Origin: Mycobacterium sp. 1245111.1
Lineage (GTDB): Bacteria; Actinomycetota; Actinomycetes; Mycobacteriales; Mycobacteriaceae
Assembly (NCBI RefSeq): GCF_001673405.1
Contig: NZ_LZLV01000047.1
Span: 1 to 64,000 of the forward strand
DNA length: 64,000 bases
Direction: 5' to 3'
The translations under genes were made by a program, and so were the position numbers. The notes under the pieces are model-generated. The model searched no databases and was not told the origin of the DNA. It saw only the letters and a program-made list of their open reading frames with translations. Each line of letters starts with the position of its first letter. The stretch's first letter is position 1. Positions 1-7,637 of the stretch are shown piece after piece.

Positions 1-165
1 CCGCAGCCTAGGGGGCCTAAGGGGCCAGCCCCCGAAGCGCCCGCACCGGCCCCCGAGGCTCCCGCCGCACCGGCACCCGGGGGCGGCGCGGACGGCGGCA
101 CGGCTCCGGCCAGCCCGACTCCGGAGCAGCCGGCGCCGCCGGGCCACATCCGGCTGGCCCCTTAG
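1..165 (+). CDS. Possible C-terminal end of an unknown Pro/Ala-rich protein (partial)
   Basis: Frame 1 is open from the first base to a TAG at 163-165, giving about 54 codons very rich in Pro, Ala and Gly. Such low-complexity tails are common at the C-termini of mycobacterial envelope or secreted proteins, but short open runs are also frequent in GC-rich DNA. The reading frame would converge on narK with a 5-bp gap. No domain is visible and no function can be assigned. If the inverted repeat at the window edge is an artefact, this frame may not exist in the genome. Confidence 0.25.
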   Translation, partial: PQPRGPKGPAPEAPAPAPEAPAAPAPGGGADGGTAPASPTPEQPAPPGHIRLAP

Positions 166-181
166 GCCCCCTAGGCTGCGG
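1..181. repeat. Perfect 30-bp inverted repeat around a Pro/Ala-rich stretch
   Basis: Bases 1-30 and 152-181 are exact reverse complements, separated by 121 bp. The right arm holds both the stop codon of narK (171-173, minus strand) and a plus-strand stop (163-165). Two roles are possible: a bidirectional terminator-like structure between convergent genes, although the loop is long and there is no T-tract, or a fold-back assembly artefact, because the left arm starts at the first base of the window. The sequence cannot decide between them. Confidence 0.8.
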
Positions 182-1574
182 CCATCGCGGGCTCGCCGAC
201 CGCGGTGATGGACGTCCGACGAACGTAGACGCCGAACGTGATCAGCGCCGCGACCACGTAGAAGCAGGCAAAGTCCCAGAACGCGGCTGTGGCGGTACCG
301 GAGGTCAGGTAGGACCTGCGCAGCGCCAGGTTGATCGCCACACCACCCAGGCCGCCGATCGCACCGGTGATCCCGATGACCGCGCCCGACATCGAACGCG
401 AGTAGTTGGCTCGGGCTTCCTCGTCGCCCTCCAGGGATCGCGAGGTGGCGTGGAAGATCGACGGGATCATCTTGTACACCGCGCCGTTGCCGATTCCGCT
501 GAGCACGAACAACACGGCGAAGCCGGTCACATACGCAACCATCGTCGCCGCGGTGGTGTGGCGACCCGACAGGCCCGAGGTGATCGCCAGTAGCGCGTCG
601 CCGCCGAGCATTCCGATGAATGCCCACAACGTCACGGTTCCCCCGCCGACGCGGTCGGCGATCCGGCCGCCGTAAATCCTCGACACCGAGCCCAAAAGTG
701 GTCCCACAAAAGCGATTTCGGCTGCGTGCAGGGACGCCTGCGCCGGGCTCTGTCCACCGGCGGCGAACGACATCTGCAGCACCTGGCCGAACGCGAACGA
801 GAAGCCGATGAACGACCCGAAGGTGCCGATGTAGAGCAGGCTGACCAACCACGTGTGACGGCTGCGCAGTGCGGCCCGCATCGCGCCGAGGTCGACCGAA
901 ACCACGTCGAGGTTGTCCATGTAGCAGGCCGCACCGATCGCGGCAACGATCAGCGCCGCAACGTAGAAGGCGCATACCCAGTAGGGCTGCCGATTGCCCG
1001 CGGTCGCAATGACGAGCAGACCGACCAATTGCACGGCGGGCACGCCGATGTTGCCGCCGCCGGCGTTGATACCCAGTGCGATGCCCTTGAGGCGTTGCGG
1101 GAAAAACGCATTGATATTGGTCATCGACGAAGCGAAGTTGCCGCCGCCGAGTCCGCACAGTGCCGCGCAGACCAGGTAGAACCACAACGGACGGCCCGGT
1201 TGGGCAAGCACCGCCACGGTCGCGAGGACGGGCACCACCAGCACACACGCCGAGAACACCGTCCAGTTGCGGCCACCGAAACGTGCCGTCGCCATCGTGT
1301 AGGGCAACCGCAGCACCGAACCGACCAGGGTCGCGGTCGCGGCAATCAGGAATTTGTCCCCGGCGGTCAGCCCGTACACCGACTGCGGCATGAACAGAAC
1401 CATCACCGACCACAGCGACCAGACCGAGAATCCGACGTGCTCCGCCGCCACCGACCACACCAAATTGCGCCGTGCGACGGCCTTTCCGCCCGCCTCCCAC
1501 GCAACCCGGTCCTCCGGGTCCCACCCTGTGATGTGCGATCGCGCCACCGCATTCTCCTCGCCAGTCTCCGACAC
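171..1574 (-). CDS. narK: Nitrate/nitrite transporter NarK (MFS, NNP family)
   Basis: A 467-residue inner-membrane transporter with about 12 hydrophobic segments. It carries the nitrate signature of NNP transporters (GGNFASSMTNI, near residue 143) and a second Gly-Asn-Gly motif in the C-terminal half (GIGNGAVYKMIP). Arginines in GSVLRLPY and GSVSRIYGG lie where the family binds the anion. It would bring in nitrate for the assimilatory reductase encoded at 11421-15452, or move nitrite. The predicted start is GTG with no clear Shine-Dalgarno sequence. A 66-bp element shared with nnaR ends 9 bp upstream (1584-1649), so a leaderless or nearly leaderless mRNA is plausible. It is divergent from the molybdate permease. 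The family call is firm; which anion it carries, and whether by uptake or exchange, is not shown. Confidence 0.93.
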   Translation of the reverse strand: MSETGEENAVARSHITGWDPEDRVAWEAGGKAVARRNLVWSVAAEHVGFSVWSLWSVMVLFMPQSVYGLTAGDKFLIAATATLVGSVLRLPYTMATARFGGRNWTVFSACVLVVPVLATVAVLAQPGRPLWFYLVCAALCGLGGGNFASSMTNINAFFPQRLKGIALGINAGGGNIGVPAVQLVGLLVIATAGNRQPYWVCAFYVAALIVAAIGAACYMDNLDVVSVDLGAMRAALRSRHTWLVSLLYIGTFGSFIGFSFAFGQVLQMSFAAGGQSPAQASLHAAEIAFVGPLLGSVSRIYGGRIADRVGGGTVTLWAFIGMLGGDALLAITSGLSGRHTTAATMVAYVTGFAVLFVLSGIGNGAVYKMIPSIFHATSRSLEGDEEARANYSRSMSGAVIGITGAIGGLGGVAINLALRRSYLTSGTATAAFWDFACFYVVAALITFGVYVRRTSITAVGEPAMAAA

Positions 1575-1583
1575 TTCCGAGGT

Positions 1584-1649
1584 GAACGTAAAAGTGCGAT
1601 GTTGCCGCGCGGCGTCTCACGATGTCGCGGCCGTGAAATCACCCTCACG
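1584..1649 (-). promoter_or_regulatory. narK promoter/operator element shared with nnaR
   Basis: Aligned without gaps to 22128-22193, this 66-bp stretch matches at about 49 positions. The best blocks are GCGATGTTGC (1596-1605), CGATGTCGC (1620-1628) and CCCTCACG (1642-1649), written on the plus strand. Both target genes lie on the minus strand. The GATGT blocks repeat 23 bp apart, about two helical turns, as expected for a dimeric regulator. The narK-proximal end could hold the -10 region. Candidate regulators are NnaR (encoded at 20928-22070) or GlnR; that assignment is inference. Confidence 0.65.
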
Positions 1650-1717
1650 GGTGGCCTGGTGGCACCGTGAGCGATCGACGGCTGCCGGTGGCAAATGCCC
1701 TGCACTAGAGTGCTGGC

Positions 1718-2896
1718 ATGGTCGTGGCGCCCACCCAGCCTGAGTCGGATGCGAGCCCCTTCCGGTTCGATCGGGCGGAAATGGCTGGGGCGCTAGGCGA
1801 TCTGGGGGTGCTGGTCCCGATCGCGGTAGCGCTGATCGTCAAGAACGGTCTGACGCCGACCGCGGTCTTGTTGCCGGCCGGTCTGCTGTATGTGGTGGCG
1901 GGCCTGATCTATCGGCTACCGGTTCCGGTGCAACCGCTCAAGGCGTTCGGGGCCATCGCGATCGCGCACGGTTTCGGTGCCGACGACATCGCGGCCGGTG
2001 CGCTGTTGATGGGGATGCTGTTTTTGGCGCTCGGTGCGTCGGGCCTGCTGGACTGGGTTGCAAAAGTGTTCCCGCACGCGATCATTCGCGGGATTCAGCT
2101 TTCGGTGGGGCTGTTGTTCTGTCAGCTGGCGTGGAAGCTGGTGTCGACACCGCCCAAGTCGTTCACCGATCATCGGCACTCGACCTGGTGGCTGGCGGGC
2201 TTGACCGTCGTGGTCATCGTCGTCGCACTGCTGCTGCGACGTCGCCAGATCACCCTGGTATTCCTCGCGATCGCCGTGGTGGCCATGGTGGGCGCGTTTC
2301 ACGGCACGGTCAGCTTCGGCCCGTCCGCCGTGCACATCCCGCATCTGAGTCAGCACGCGTTCGCCGCGGCAGCCGTCGCGCTGGTGTTGCCGCAGGTGCC
2401 GCTGTCGTTCGCGAATTCGTGTTTGGCCACGGCCGACACCGCCCGCACCTACTTCGGCGACGCCGCCCGACGGGTCCGGCCCGGACGCCTGGCCACCACG
2501 ATCGGGGTGGCCAACCTGTTCGCCGGCTCGATCAGCGGGATGCCGGTATGCCATGGCGCCGGCGGCATGACGGCGCACCGCAGCTTCGGCGCCCGCAGCG
2601 GCGGCGCCCCGATCATGTTGGGCAGTGTCCTGATTGGGATCGCTCTGGCGATGGGAGCGACCTTGACCGCCGCGCTGGCCGGTTTCCCGGTGCCGATCCT
2701 GGCGGGCTTGTTGACCGTGGCGGGGTTGCTGCACATCACGCTGCTGAAAGATCTACGCGGAAGCTGGCATTGGGTGACGGCGATCGCGGTCGGCGTGACC
2801 GGATTTTTGACTAATCTCGCGGTGGCTCTGGTTGGCGCGCTGGTGATTTGGTGGGCGGTCGACGTGCTGTGTTCGCGCCGCGCGAATCACGAATGA
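1718..2896 (+). CDS. Molybdate permease, MOT1/SulP-like
   Basis: A 392-residue polytopic membrane protein with about 10-12 hydrophobic segments. The two MOT1 signatures are present: GDLGVLVPIAVAL near residue 27 and PVPVQPLKAFGAIAI near residue 68. Family knowledge: MOT1 proteins are high-affinity molybdate transporters related to SulP sulfate permeases but lacking a STAS domain, and no STAS domain is seen here. Sitting directly beside seven molybdenum-cofactor genes and a molybdenum nitrate reductase supports molybdate over sulfate. The ATG lies 143 bp from the divergent narK start. The 3' end overlaps mog by 10 bp in convergent orientation. Confidence 0.85.
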   Translation: MVVAPTQPESDASPFRFDRAEMAGALGDLGVLVPIAVALIVKNGLTPTAVLLPAGLLYVVAGLIYRLPVPVQPLKAFGAIAIAHGFGADDIAAGALLMGMLFLALGASGLLDWVAKVFPHAIIRGIQLSVGLLFCQLAWKLVSTPPKSFTDHRHSTWWLAGLTVVVIVVALLLRRRQITLVFLAIAVVAMVGAFHGTVSFGPSAVHIPHLSQHAFAAAAVALVLPQVPLSFANSCLATADTARTYFGDAARRVRPGRLATTIGVANLFAGSISGMPVCHGAGGMTAHRSFGARSGGAPIMLGSVLIGIALAMGATLTAALAGFPVPILAGLLTVAGLLHITLLKDLRGSWHWVTAIAVGVTGFLTNLAVALVGALVIWWAVDVLCSRRANHE

Positions 2897-3369
2897 TCTT
2901 TGCCGGCAAGCTGATCCAGCGCGTGCTGCAGCACGCCAGCCAGCACCCCGAGGCCGTCGCGCACTCCGCCGGGTGAGCCGGGCAGGTTCACCACCAAGGT
3001 TCGACCGGCGACCCCACAGACGCCCCGTGACAGCACCGATGTCGGGACCTTCGGCAGGCCGGAGCGCCGAATTTCGTCGGCCAGCCCGGGAATTTCGTAG
3101 TCGAGCACGGCTTTGGTCTGCGACGGCGTGTGGTCGGTCGGCGAAATGCCGGTGCCTCCGGAAGTGATCACCAGGGCGACACCGTCGGCAATCGCGTCGC
3201 GCAACGCCTGCCCCACCGGTTCCCCGTCGCTGACCACCGTCGGTAGGACCGCCGGAAAGCCTTGCTGCACAAGCCAGTCAGCGACGATCGGCCCGCAGCG
3301 ATCGTCGTAGGTGCCGGTCGACGCGCGGGTCGAGGCGACGATGATGCGCGCCGATTGGCCGGCCATCAT
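2887..3369 (-). CDS. mog: Molybdopterin adenylyltransferase, MogA/MoaB type
   Basis: A 160-residue MoCF-domain protein that adenylylates molybdopterin before molybdate insertion. The signature ITSGGTGISPTDHTP (from about residue 68) and the LPGSPGGV loop near the C-terminus mark the nucleotide/pterin site. The ATG at 3369-3367 overlaps the moaC TGA as ATGA, so translation is probably coupled. A longer upstream reading of this frame is out-of-frame moaC sequence and was rejected. Last gene of the moeA-moaC-mog operon and the equivalent of mycobacterial mog beside moaC2. Confidence 0.93.
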   Translation of the reverse strand: MMAGQSARIIVASTRASTGTYDDRCGPIVADWLVQQGFPAVLPTVVSDGEPVGQALRDAIADGVALVITSGGTGISPTDHTPSQTKAVLDYEIPGLADEIRRSGLPKVPTSVLSRGVCGVAGRTLVVNLPGSPGGVRDGLGVLAGVLQHALDQLAGKDHS

Positions 3370-3860
3370 CGCGCCCAGGTTCCGTGCCGTCCGCCTTCTT
3401 TGCGCAACACCCGGATGTCGTCGATGCGAGCGGCCGGGTCGACCGCTTTGATCATGTCGTAGAGCGTCAACGCCGCCACGCTCACCGCGGTCATCGCCTC
3501 CATCTCCACCCCGGTGCGGTCGGTGCTGCGCGCCGTCGCCGTGATGTCGACATTGCTTGCGCCGATGGAGAATTCGACGTCGACGCCCGTCAACGCGAGC
3601 TGATGACACAGGGGAACCAGCTCGCTGGTGCGCTTGGCCGCTTGGATTCCAGCTATCCGGGCGGTGGCCAGCGCATCGCCCTTGGCCAGGCCACCCGACG
3701 AGATCAGCTCCACCACATCGGCTGTCGTGCGCAGCGAGCCGGCGGCGACCGCTTTCCGTTTCGTCGCGGTCTTCTCGGTGACATCGACCATGTGGGCCGC
3801 GCCGCTGGCATCGATGTGCGATAGCGGACCGCTGGGTGGTGTAGGGGCGGCGTCAGGCAT
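3366..3860 (-). CDS. moaC: Cyclic pyranopterin monophosphate synthase MoaC
   Basis: A 164-residue enzyme that acts after MoaA to convert the cyclic GTP intermediate into cyclic pyranopterin monophosphate. Visible family features are HMVDVTEK (near residue 23), KGDALATARIAGIQAAK, the LCHQLALTGV motif (Gln where many bacteria have Pro, as I recall for mycobacterial MoaC2), and TGVEMEAMTAVSVAALT followed by DMIKAVDP with the catalytic Asp and Lys. It lies 23 bp downstream of moeA and overlaps mog by 4 bp. Confidence 0.95.
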   Translation of the reverse strand: MPDAAPTPPSGPLSHIDASGAAHMVDVTEKTATKRKAVAAGSLRTTADVVELISSGGLAKGDALATARIAGIQAAKRTSELVPLCHQLALTGVDVEFSIGASNVDITATARSTDRTGVEMEAMTAVSVAALTLYDMIKAVDPAARIDDIRVLRKEGGRHGTWAR

Positions 3861-3883
3861 GGCAGTTCATCTTTGCAGTCCGA

Positions 3884-5089
3884 TCATCCCATGTCCCAGA
3901 TCTGGACCTGTGAGCCGGCGGGAAGCTCCGTCGTGTCGACCGGAATGTCGATCAGGCAGTTCGCCGAGGCCAGGTAGCGCACGTGATGCGAACCCGCCGG
4001 TCCGTGGCTTGCCACCGTGCCGCCCGTCGCGTCGAAGACCCCGCGACGGAACTGGCGCTTACCCGCCGGCGACCTCAGCCCGTCGACCAGCACGGCGGAT
4101 CGCATGGGGCGATTCGGGGCCGGCAGCCGCATGGCCGACCGCAGCGCCGGGCGGACGAAAACCTCGAAGGACACCAGCGCGCTCACCGGATTTCCCGGCA
4201 CGGTGACGATCGGCACGCCGGCGACCCGGCCGGTGCCCTGCGGCATGCCGGGCTGCATCGCCACCTTGACGAACTCCACGCCCTGATCGCCGGAGCGTCC
4301 GAAAGCGTCCTTGACCACCTCGTAGGCGCCCGCGCTGACCCCGCCGCTGGTGATGATCAGGTCCGCCGCTGGCGCGTACCGGTCGAGCACCGCGGTGAAG
4401 TCCGCGACGTCGTCGCTGGTGGTCGCTGCGGCGACCACCTCAGCACCCGCCTCCCGAACCGCGGCGGCCAACATGCTCGAGTTCGACTCGTAGATCTGTC
4501 CTGGCTGTAGCGCCGCACCGGGTGCCACGAGTTCCGAGCCCGTGGAGATCACCAGAACCCGCTGTCGTGGGATCACCGTCAACTGGTGTAGTCCGGTCGC
4601 GGCGGCCAGTCCGACCACGGCCGGGCTCACCGGCTGGCCGGCCCGCAACACGGTGGCGCCCTCCGAGACGTCCTCACCCGCGCGGCGGATGAAGCTCCCC
4701 GCGGCGCTCGGCGCGGTGATCGTCACGACGTCGGTCCGGCCGTCGGTCGCCTCGACGGGCACGATCGCGGTGGCCCCGGCCGGGATCGGCGCCCCGGTCA
4801 TGATGCGGTGGACGGTCCCGGCAGCCAGCATCGGAGTGTCGGTGCGGCCTGCCGGAATATCTTCGGCGACAGGCAATCTCACTGGATGCTCGGCGGTTGC
4901 TCCGACCACCTCGTCGGCGCGCACGGCGTAGCCGTCCATCGCTGAGTTGTCGAACACCGGAAGCGACAGCGCCGCGGTCACGTCGTCGGCCAGCACCAGA
5001 CCCTCGGCTTCAGGCAAGCCGACAGACGCCGCGGCCCGGGCTGTGATCAACTCGGCGACGACGCGCTGATGTTCCTCGACCGACCGCAT
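3884..5089 (-). CDS. moeA: Molybdopterin molybdenumtransferase MoeA
   Basis: A complete MoeA of 401 residues that inserts molybdate into adenylylated molybdopterin, forming active Moco. The MoeA motifs are intact: FDNSAMDGYAV near residue 47, RIMTGAPIP, STGSEL near 185, TSGGVSAGAYE and VPGNPVSAL near 325. The start is either the ATG at 5089 or the GTG one codon earlier; neither has a good Shine-Dalgarno. First gene of a moeA-moaC-mog operon, divergent from moaE. A second, degenerate MoeA module is fused to MobA at 15442-17160. Confidence 0.94.
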   Translation of the reverse strand: MRSVEEHQRVVAELITARAAASVGLPEAEGLVLADDVTAALSLPVFDNSAMDGYAVRADEVVGATAEHPVRLPVAEDIPAGRTDTPMLAAGTVHRIMTGAPIPAGATAIVPVEATDGRTDVVTITAPSAAGSFIRRAGEDVSEGATVLRAGQPVSPAVVGLAAATGLHQLTVIPRQRVLVISTGSELVAPGAALQPGQIYESNSSMLAAAVREAGAEVVAAATTSDDVADFTAVLDRYAPAADLIITSGGVSAGAYEVVKDAFGRSGDQGVEFVKVAMQPGMPQGTGRVAGVPIVTVPGNPVSALVSFEVFVRPALRSAMRLPAPNRPMRSAVLVDGLRSPAGKRQFRRGVFDATGGTVASHGPAGSHHVRYLASANCLIDIPVDTTELPAGSQVQIWDMG

Positions 5090-5192
5090 CACGACAGAGG
5101 AGAAAACCGTTGGCTGTCAATCATCGACATGTCCCGCCACCCGGCCAACCTTCGCTCTCGAACGCCTGAGCTTGCCAATATAGTTGGTTGTC

Positions 5193-5639
5193 ATGCGAAG
5201 TCGCGGCTCGGCGGGGCCTCGGGTGCTGCGCGCTGCCCTGACCGACCAGCCGATCACGCTGCGCGAACACGAAGACCTGGTGCACGAGCGCGCCGCAGGT
5301 GCCGTCGTCGGGTTTGTCGGCGCGATACGCGACCACGACGGCGGACGGCAGGTGCTGAAGCTGGAGTATTCGGCGCATCCCTCGGCTGCCGACGTCATCG
5401 CCGAGGTGGTGGCCGATGCGTGCGCGAATTCGGTTGGCGTGCGGGCGGTTGCGGCAAGCCACCGGATCGGCTCGCTGCATATCGGAGACGCGGCACTGGT
5501 GGTGGCGGTGGCGGCCGATCATCGCCGCGAAGCGTTCGAAACCTGTGCGCACGTTGTGGATGCCATCAAAGCGCGGCTGCCGGTCTGGAAGCACCAGTTC
5601 TTCGCCGACGGCAGCGACGAGTGGGTCGGCTCGGCCTAG
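5193..5639 (+). CDS. moaE: Molybdopterin synthase catalytic subunit MoaE
   Basis: A 148-residue subunit that transfers sulfur from MoaD thiocarboxylate to precursor Z, forming the molybdopterin dithiolene. Visible hallmarks are [16 protein letters not shown] near residue 37, [10 protein letters not shown], and the C-terminal [16 protein letters not shown] containing the catalytic lysines. The ATG at 5193 is preferred over an in-frame TTG nine bases earlier because it starts where relatives start. It converges on moaD with a 2-bp gap; in M. tuberculosis rpfA separates these two genes. Confidence 0.94.
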   Translation: MRSRGSAGPRVLRAALTDQPITLREHEDLVHERAAGAVVGFVGAIRDHDGGRQVLKLEYSAHPSAADVIAEVVADACANSVGVRAVAASHRIGSLHIGDAALVVAVAADHRREAFETCAHVVDAIKARLPVWKHQFFADGSDEWVGSA

Positions 5640-5641
5640 CG

Positions 5642-5905
5642 CTATCCCCCGGCGAACGGCGGCAACACATCGACCGTGTTGCCGGTACGCAGCGCCTGGG
5701 CCGTGTCGCGCACCGCAACGCCGTCGCACAGATACGAGCACCGCAGCAGCACCCGCGCCAGCTCCGGGCTGCGTCCGCTCAGTTCGTCGACGAGCCCGCC
5801 GACCGTGATGCCCGCCGGGACGGTCAGCTGTTCGGCGTCGGAGCCGGCCGCAGCACCGGCGGCGGCGAAATACCGCACACCGACCTCGATCAACTCGGCC
5901 GTCAC
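5642..5905 (-). CDS. moaD: Molybdopterin synthase sulfur carrier MoaD
   Basis: An 87-residue ubiquitin-fold sulfur carrier ending in PPFAGG. The terminal Gly-Gly is the site adenylylated and thiocarboxylated before sulfur donation to MoaE. The start is GTG (5905-5903), one base after the moaA stop, so the two are surely cotranscribed and probably translationally coupled. The partner MoaE is encoded convergently next to it. Confidence 0.93.
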   Translation of the reverse strand: MTAELIEVGVRYFAAAGAAAGSDAEQLTVPAGITVGGLVDELSGRSPELARVLLRCSYLCDGVAVRDTAQALRTGNTVDVLPPFAGG

Positions 5906-5906
5906 G

Positions 5907-6986
5907 TCAGCCTCCGATCGCGCTCATCGACCGCAGCGGCTGGACGAAGTCCGGGCTGTTGATCCCGTGACCTGCCGGTTTGTCCCACATCGCGGCCCGC
6001 CAGGCGGCCTCGATCGCGTCGTCGTCCGCTCCGCCACGCAGCAGCGCACGCAGGTCGGTCTCCTGGGTGGCGAACAAGCAGCTACGCAGCTGCCCGTCGG
6101 CAGTCAGGCGGGTCCGGTTGCACGACGAGCAGAACGGCTCCGACACCGACGCGACGATCCCGACCTGGCCGGCCCGACCCGTCTCGCCGTCGCTGACCTG
6201 CCACATCGCAGCTGGCGCGCCGCCCCTCGGGCTGTCGTCAGGCTCCACGGTGAACCCATGACCGCGCAGTTCCGCCAGCGTCTGGTCCGCCGTCACCATC
6301 GTCTGGCGTTGCCAGTGGTGTCCGGCATCCAGCGGCATCTGTTCGATGATGCGCAGCTGGTAGTCGTGTTCGAGGCAGAACCGCACCAGCGCCACCGCGT
6401 CGTCCAAGCCACTCACCGGGTCGAGCACCGCATTCACCTTGACCGGCCGCAATCCCGACGCAGCCGCCGCCGCGAGTCCCGCGAGTACGTGGGTCAGCCG
6501 ATCGCGCCGGGTGATGGCCGAGAAATGCGCGGAGTCGACGCTGTCCAGCGATACGTTAACCCGGTCCACGCCGGCGCGGGCCAGCGCCTCGGCACGGTCT
6601 GCCAATAGCACGCCGTTGGTGGTCAATGCGATCTCCGGGCGGGGTCGTAGAGCCGCGGCCGACGCCACAACCGCGTCAAGGTGCTTGGCCAGCAACGGTT
6701 CTCCGCCGGTGAATCGCACCTTGGTCACCCCGAGCCGGGTCACCGCAATACGCACCAGCCGGTCGATCTCGCCGGGCTGCAGCAGTTCCGCTGCACCGAG
6801 CCACGGCAGACCCGCAGCGGGCATGCAGTAGGTGCAGCGCAGATTGCAACGATCCGTCAGCGACACCCGCAGGTCGGTCGCCGCCCGCCCGTAGCTGTCG
6901 ACCAACGGGCCGTCCGCTGGCGGTCGGGACGCCCAGGATTCCCTCCCGCGTGGCACCAACGGGACGCCGAGCGTCGTGATCGTCAC
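5907..6986 (-). CDS. moaA: GTP 3',8-cyclase MoaA (radical SAM)
   Basis: A 359-residue radical-SAM enzyme that opens the Moco pathway. The N-terminal cluster motif DRCNLRCTYC (near residue 46) binds the SAM [4Fe-4S]. The C-terminal CSSCNRTRL followed by a third Cys (LRSCLF) binds the GTP-site cluster. The protein ends in Ile-Gly-Gly, the conserved MoaA tail needed for the reaction. Start GTG. It heads the moaA-moaD operon; about 150 bp separate it from the divergent membrane gene at 7136. Confidence 0.95.
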   Translation of the reverse strand: MTITTLGVPLVPRGRESWASRPPADGPLVDSYGRAATDLRVSLTDRCNLRCTYCMPAAGLPWLGAAELLQPGEIDRLVRIAVTRLGVTKVRFTGGEPLLAKHLDAVVASAAALRPRPEIALTTNGVLLADRAEALARAGVDRVNVSLDSVDSAHFSAITRRDRLTHVLAGLAAAAASGLRPVKVNAVLDPVSGLDDAVALVRFCLEHDYQLRIIEQMPLDAGHHWQRQTMVTADQTLAELRGHGFTVEPDDSPRGGAPAAMWQVSDGETGRAGQVGIVASVSEPFCSSCNRTRLTADGQLRSCLFATQETDLRALLRGGADDDAIEAAWRAAMWDKPAGHGINSPDFVQPLRSMSAIGG

Positions 6987-7135
6987 GAGACCACTCCACC
7001 GGTTGTAGCCCGCCTATGCGGGTGCTGAATGAACATCACCGCCCATTATCCCCGCACTGGCGCCGCGCGCCGCCTTCAGCCACTCGTACGGACGTTGGCA
7101 GGACTACACCAGGGTTCGGGGGGTATCCGGGTGAA

Positions 7136-7624
7136 ATGGGTGTGCTGACCCGACGGCGGCTGAAGCGCAACCAGGTCTACGACTGGATGCGGCTGAAGGG
7201 CTATGTGGCCTTCAATCTGCCGCGCGCCGTGACGGCGTTGGGCGCGGGATTGTTATCCGGTATCGCCGCAGTGCACGTCTATGTGCTGGCCAGCCGGCCG
7301 GCGTTGCCGACCAGCTTCACGGTGTACACCGGCCTGATTGTTGCCTTGTGCCTGCTGACGGCGGCTGCCATGGGATTCGCCGTCAATCCGCGGATTCCAC
7401 CGTGGGGCTGGTTCGTCGGCGACGGGGTGTCGGTCGCCTACCTCGCGGTCTACCTGGCCACTCGGCCGATTCCGCTGCCGGGCCTGGTGGCGGTGACGGG
7501 GCGATGGGACTTCGCGCCCGGGACCTTGGCGGGAGCGTTGGCGTTGGGCTTCGTCGCCGTCCACATGTCGGTATTGCTTGGCATCAACGTCGCCTATCCG
7601 CGACGTCAACAGTGGTCGGACTGA
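7136..7624 (+). CDS. Unknown four-helix membrane protein upstream of the b561/molybdoprotein fusion
   Basis: 162 residues with a basic N-terminal stretch (TRRRLKRNQ) and about four hydrophobic segments (roughly residues 28-50, 62-82, 88-108 and 130-152). The ATG at 7136 is chosen because upstream in-frame residues look non-coding. It ends 13 bp before the next gene, so the two are probably cotranscribed. No family is recognised. By context it could be a membrane anchor or quinone-interacting partner of the downstream redox enzyme; this is a guess from position alone. Confidence 0.7.
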   Translation: MGVLTRRRLKRNQVYDWMRLKGYVAFNLPRAVTALGAGLLSGIAAVHVYVLASRPALPTSFTVYTGLIVALCLLTAAAMGFAVNPRIPPWGWFVGDGVSVAYLAVYLATRPIPLPGLVAVTGRWDFAPGTLAGALALGFVAVHMSVLLGINVAYPRRQQWSD

Positions 7625-7637
7625 TGACGGTGCCGCG

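Noticed and set aside
5093..5192. c-di-AMP (ydaO-type) riboswitch left over from rpfA
   Set aside because: rpfA is absent here and no ydaO core was found between moeA and moaE.
6987..7135. Moco riboswitch before moaA
   Set aside because: Only a 5-bp hairpin (CCCGC/GCGGG) is present; the conserved Moco-RNA core is not recognisable.
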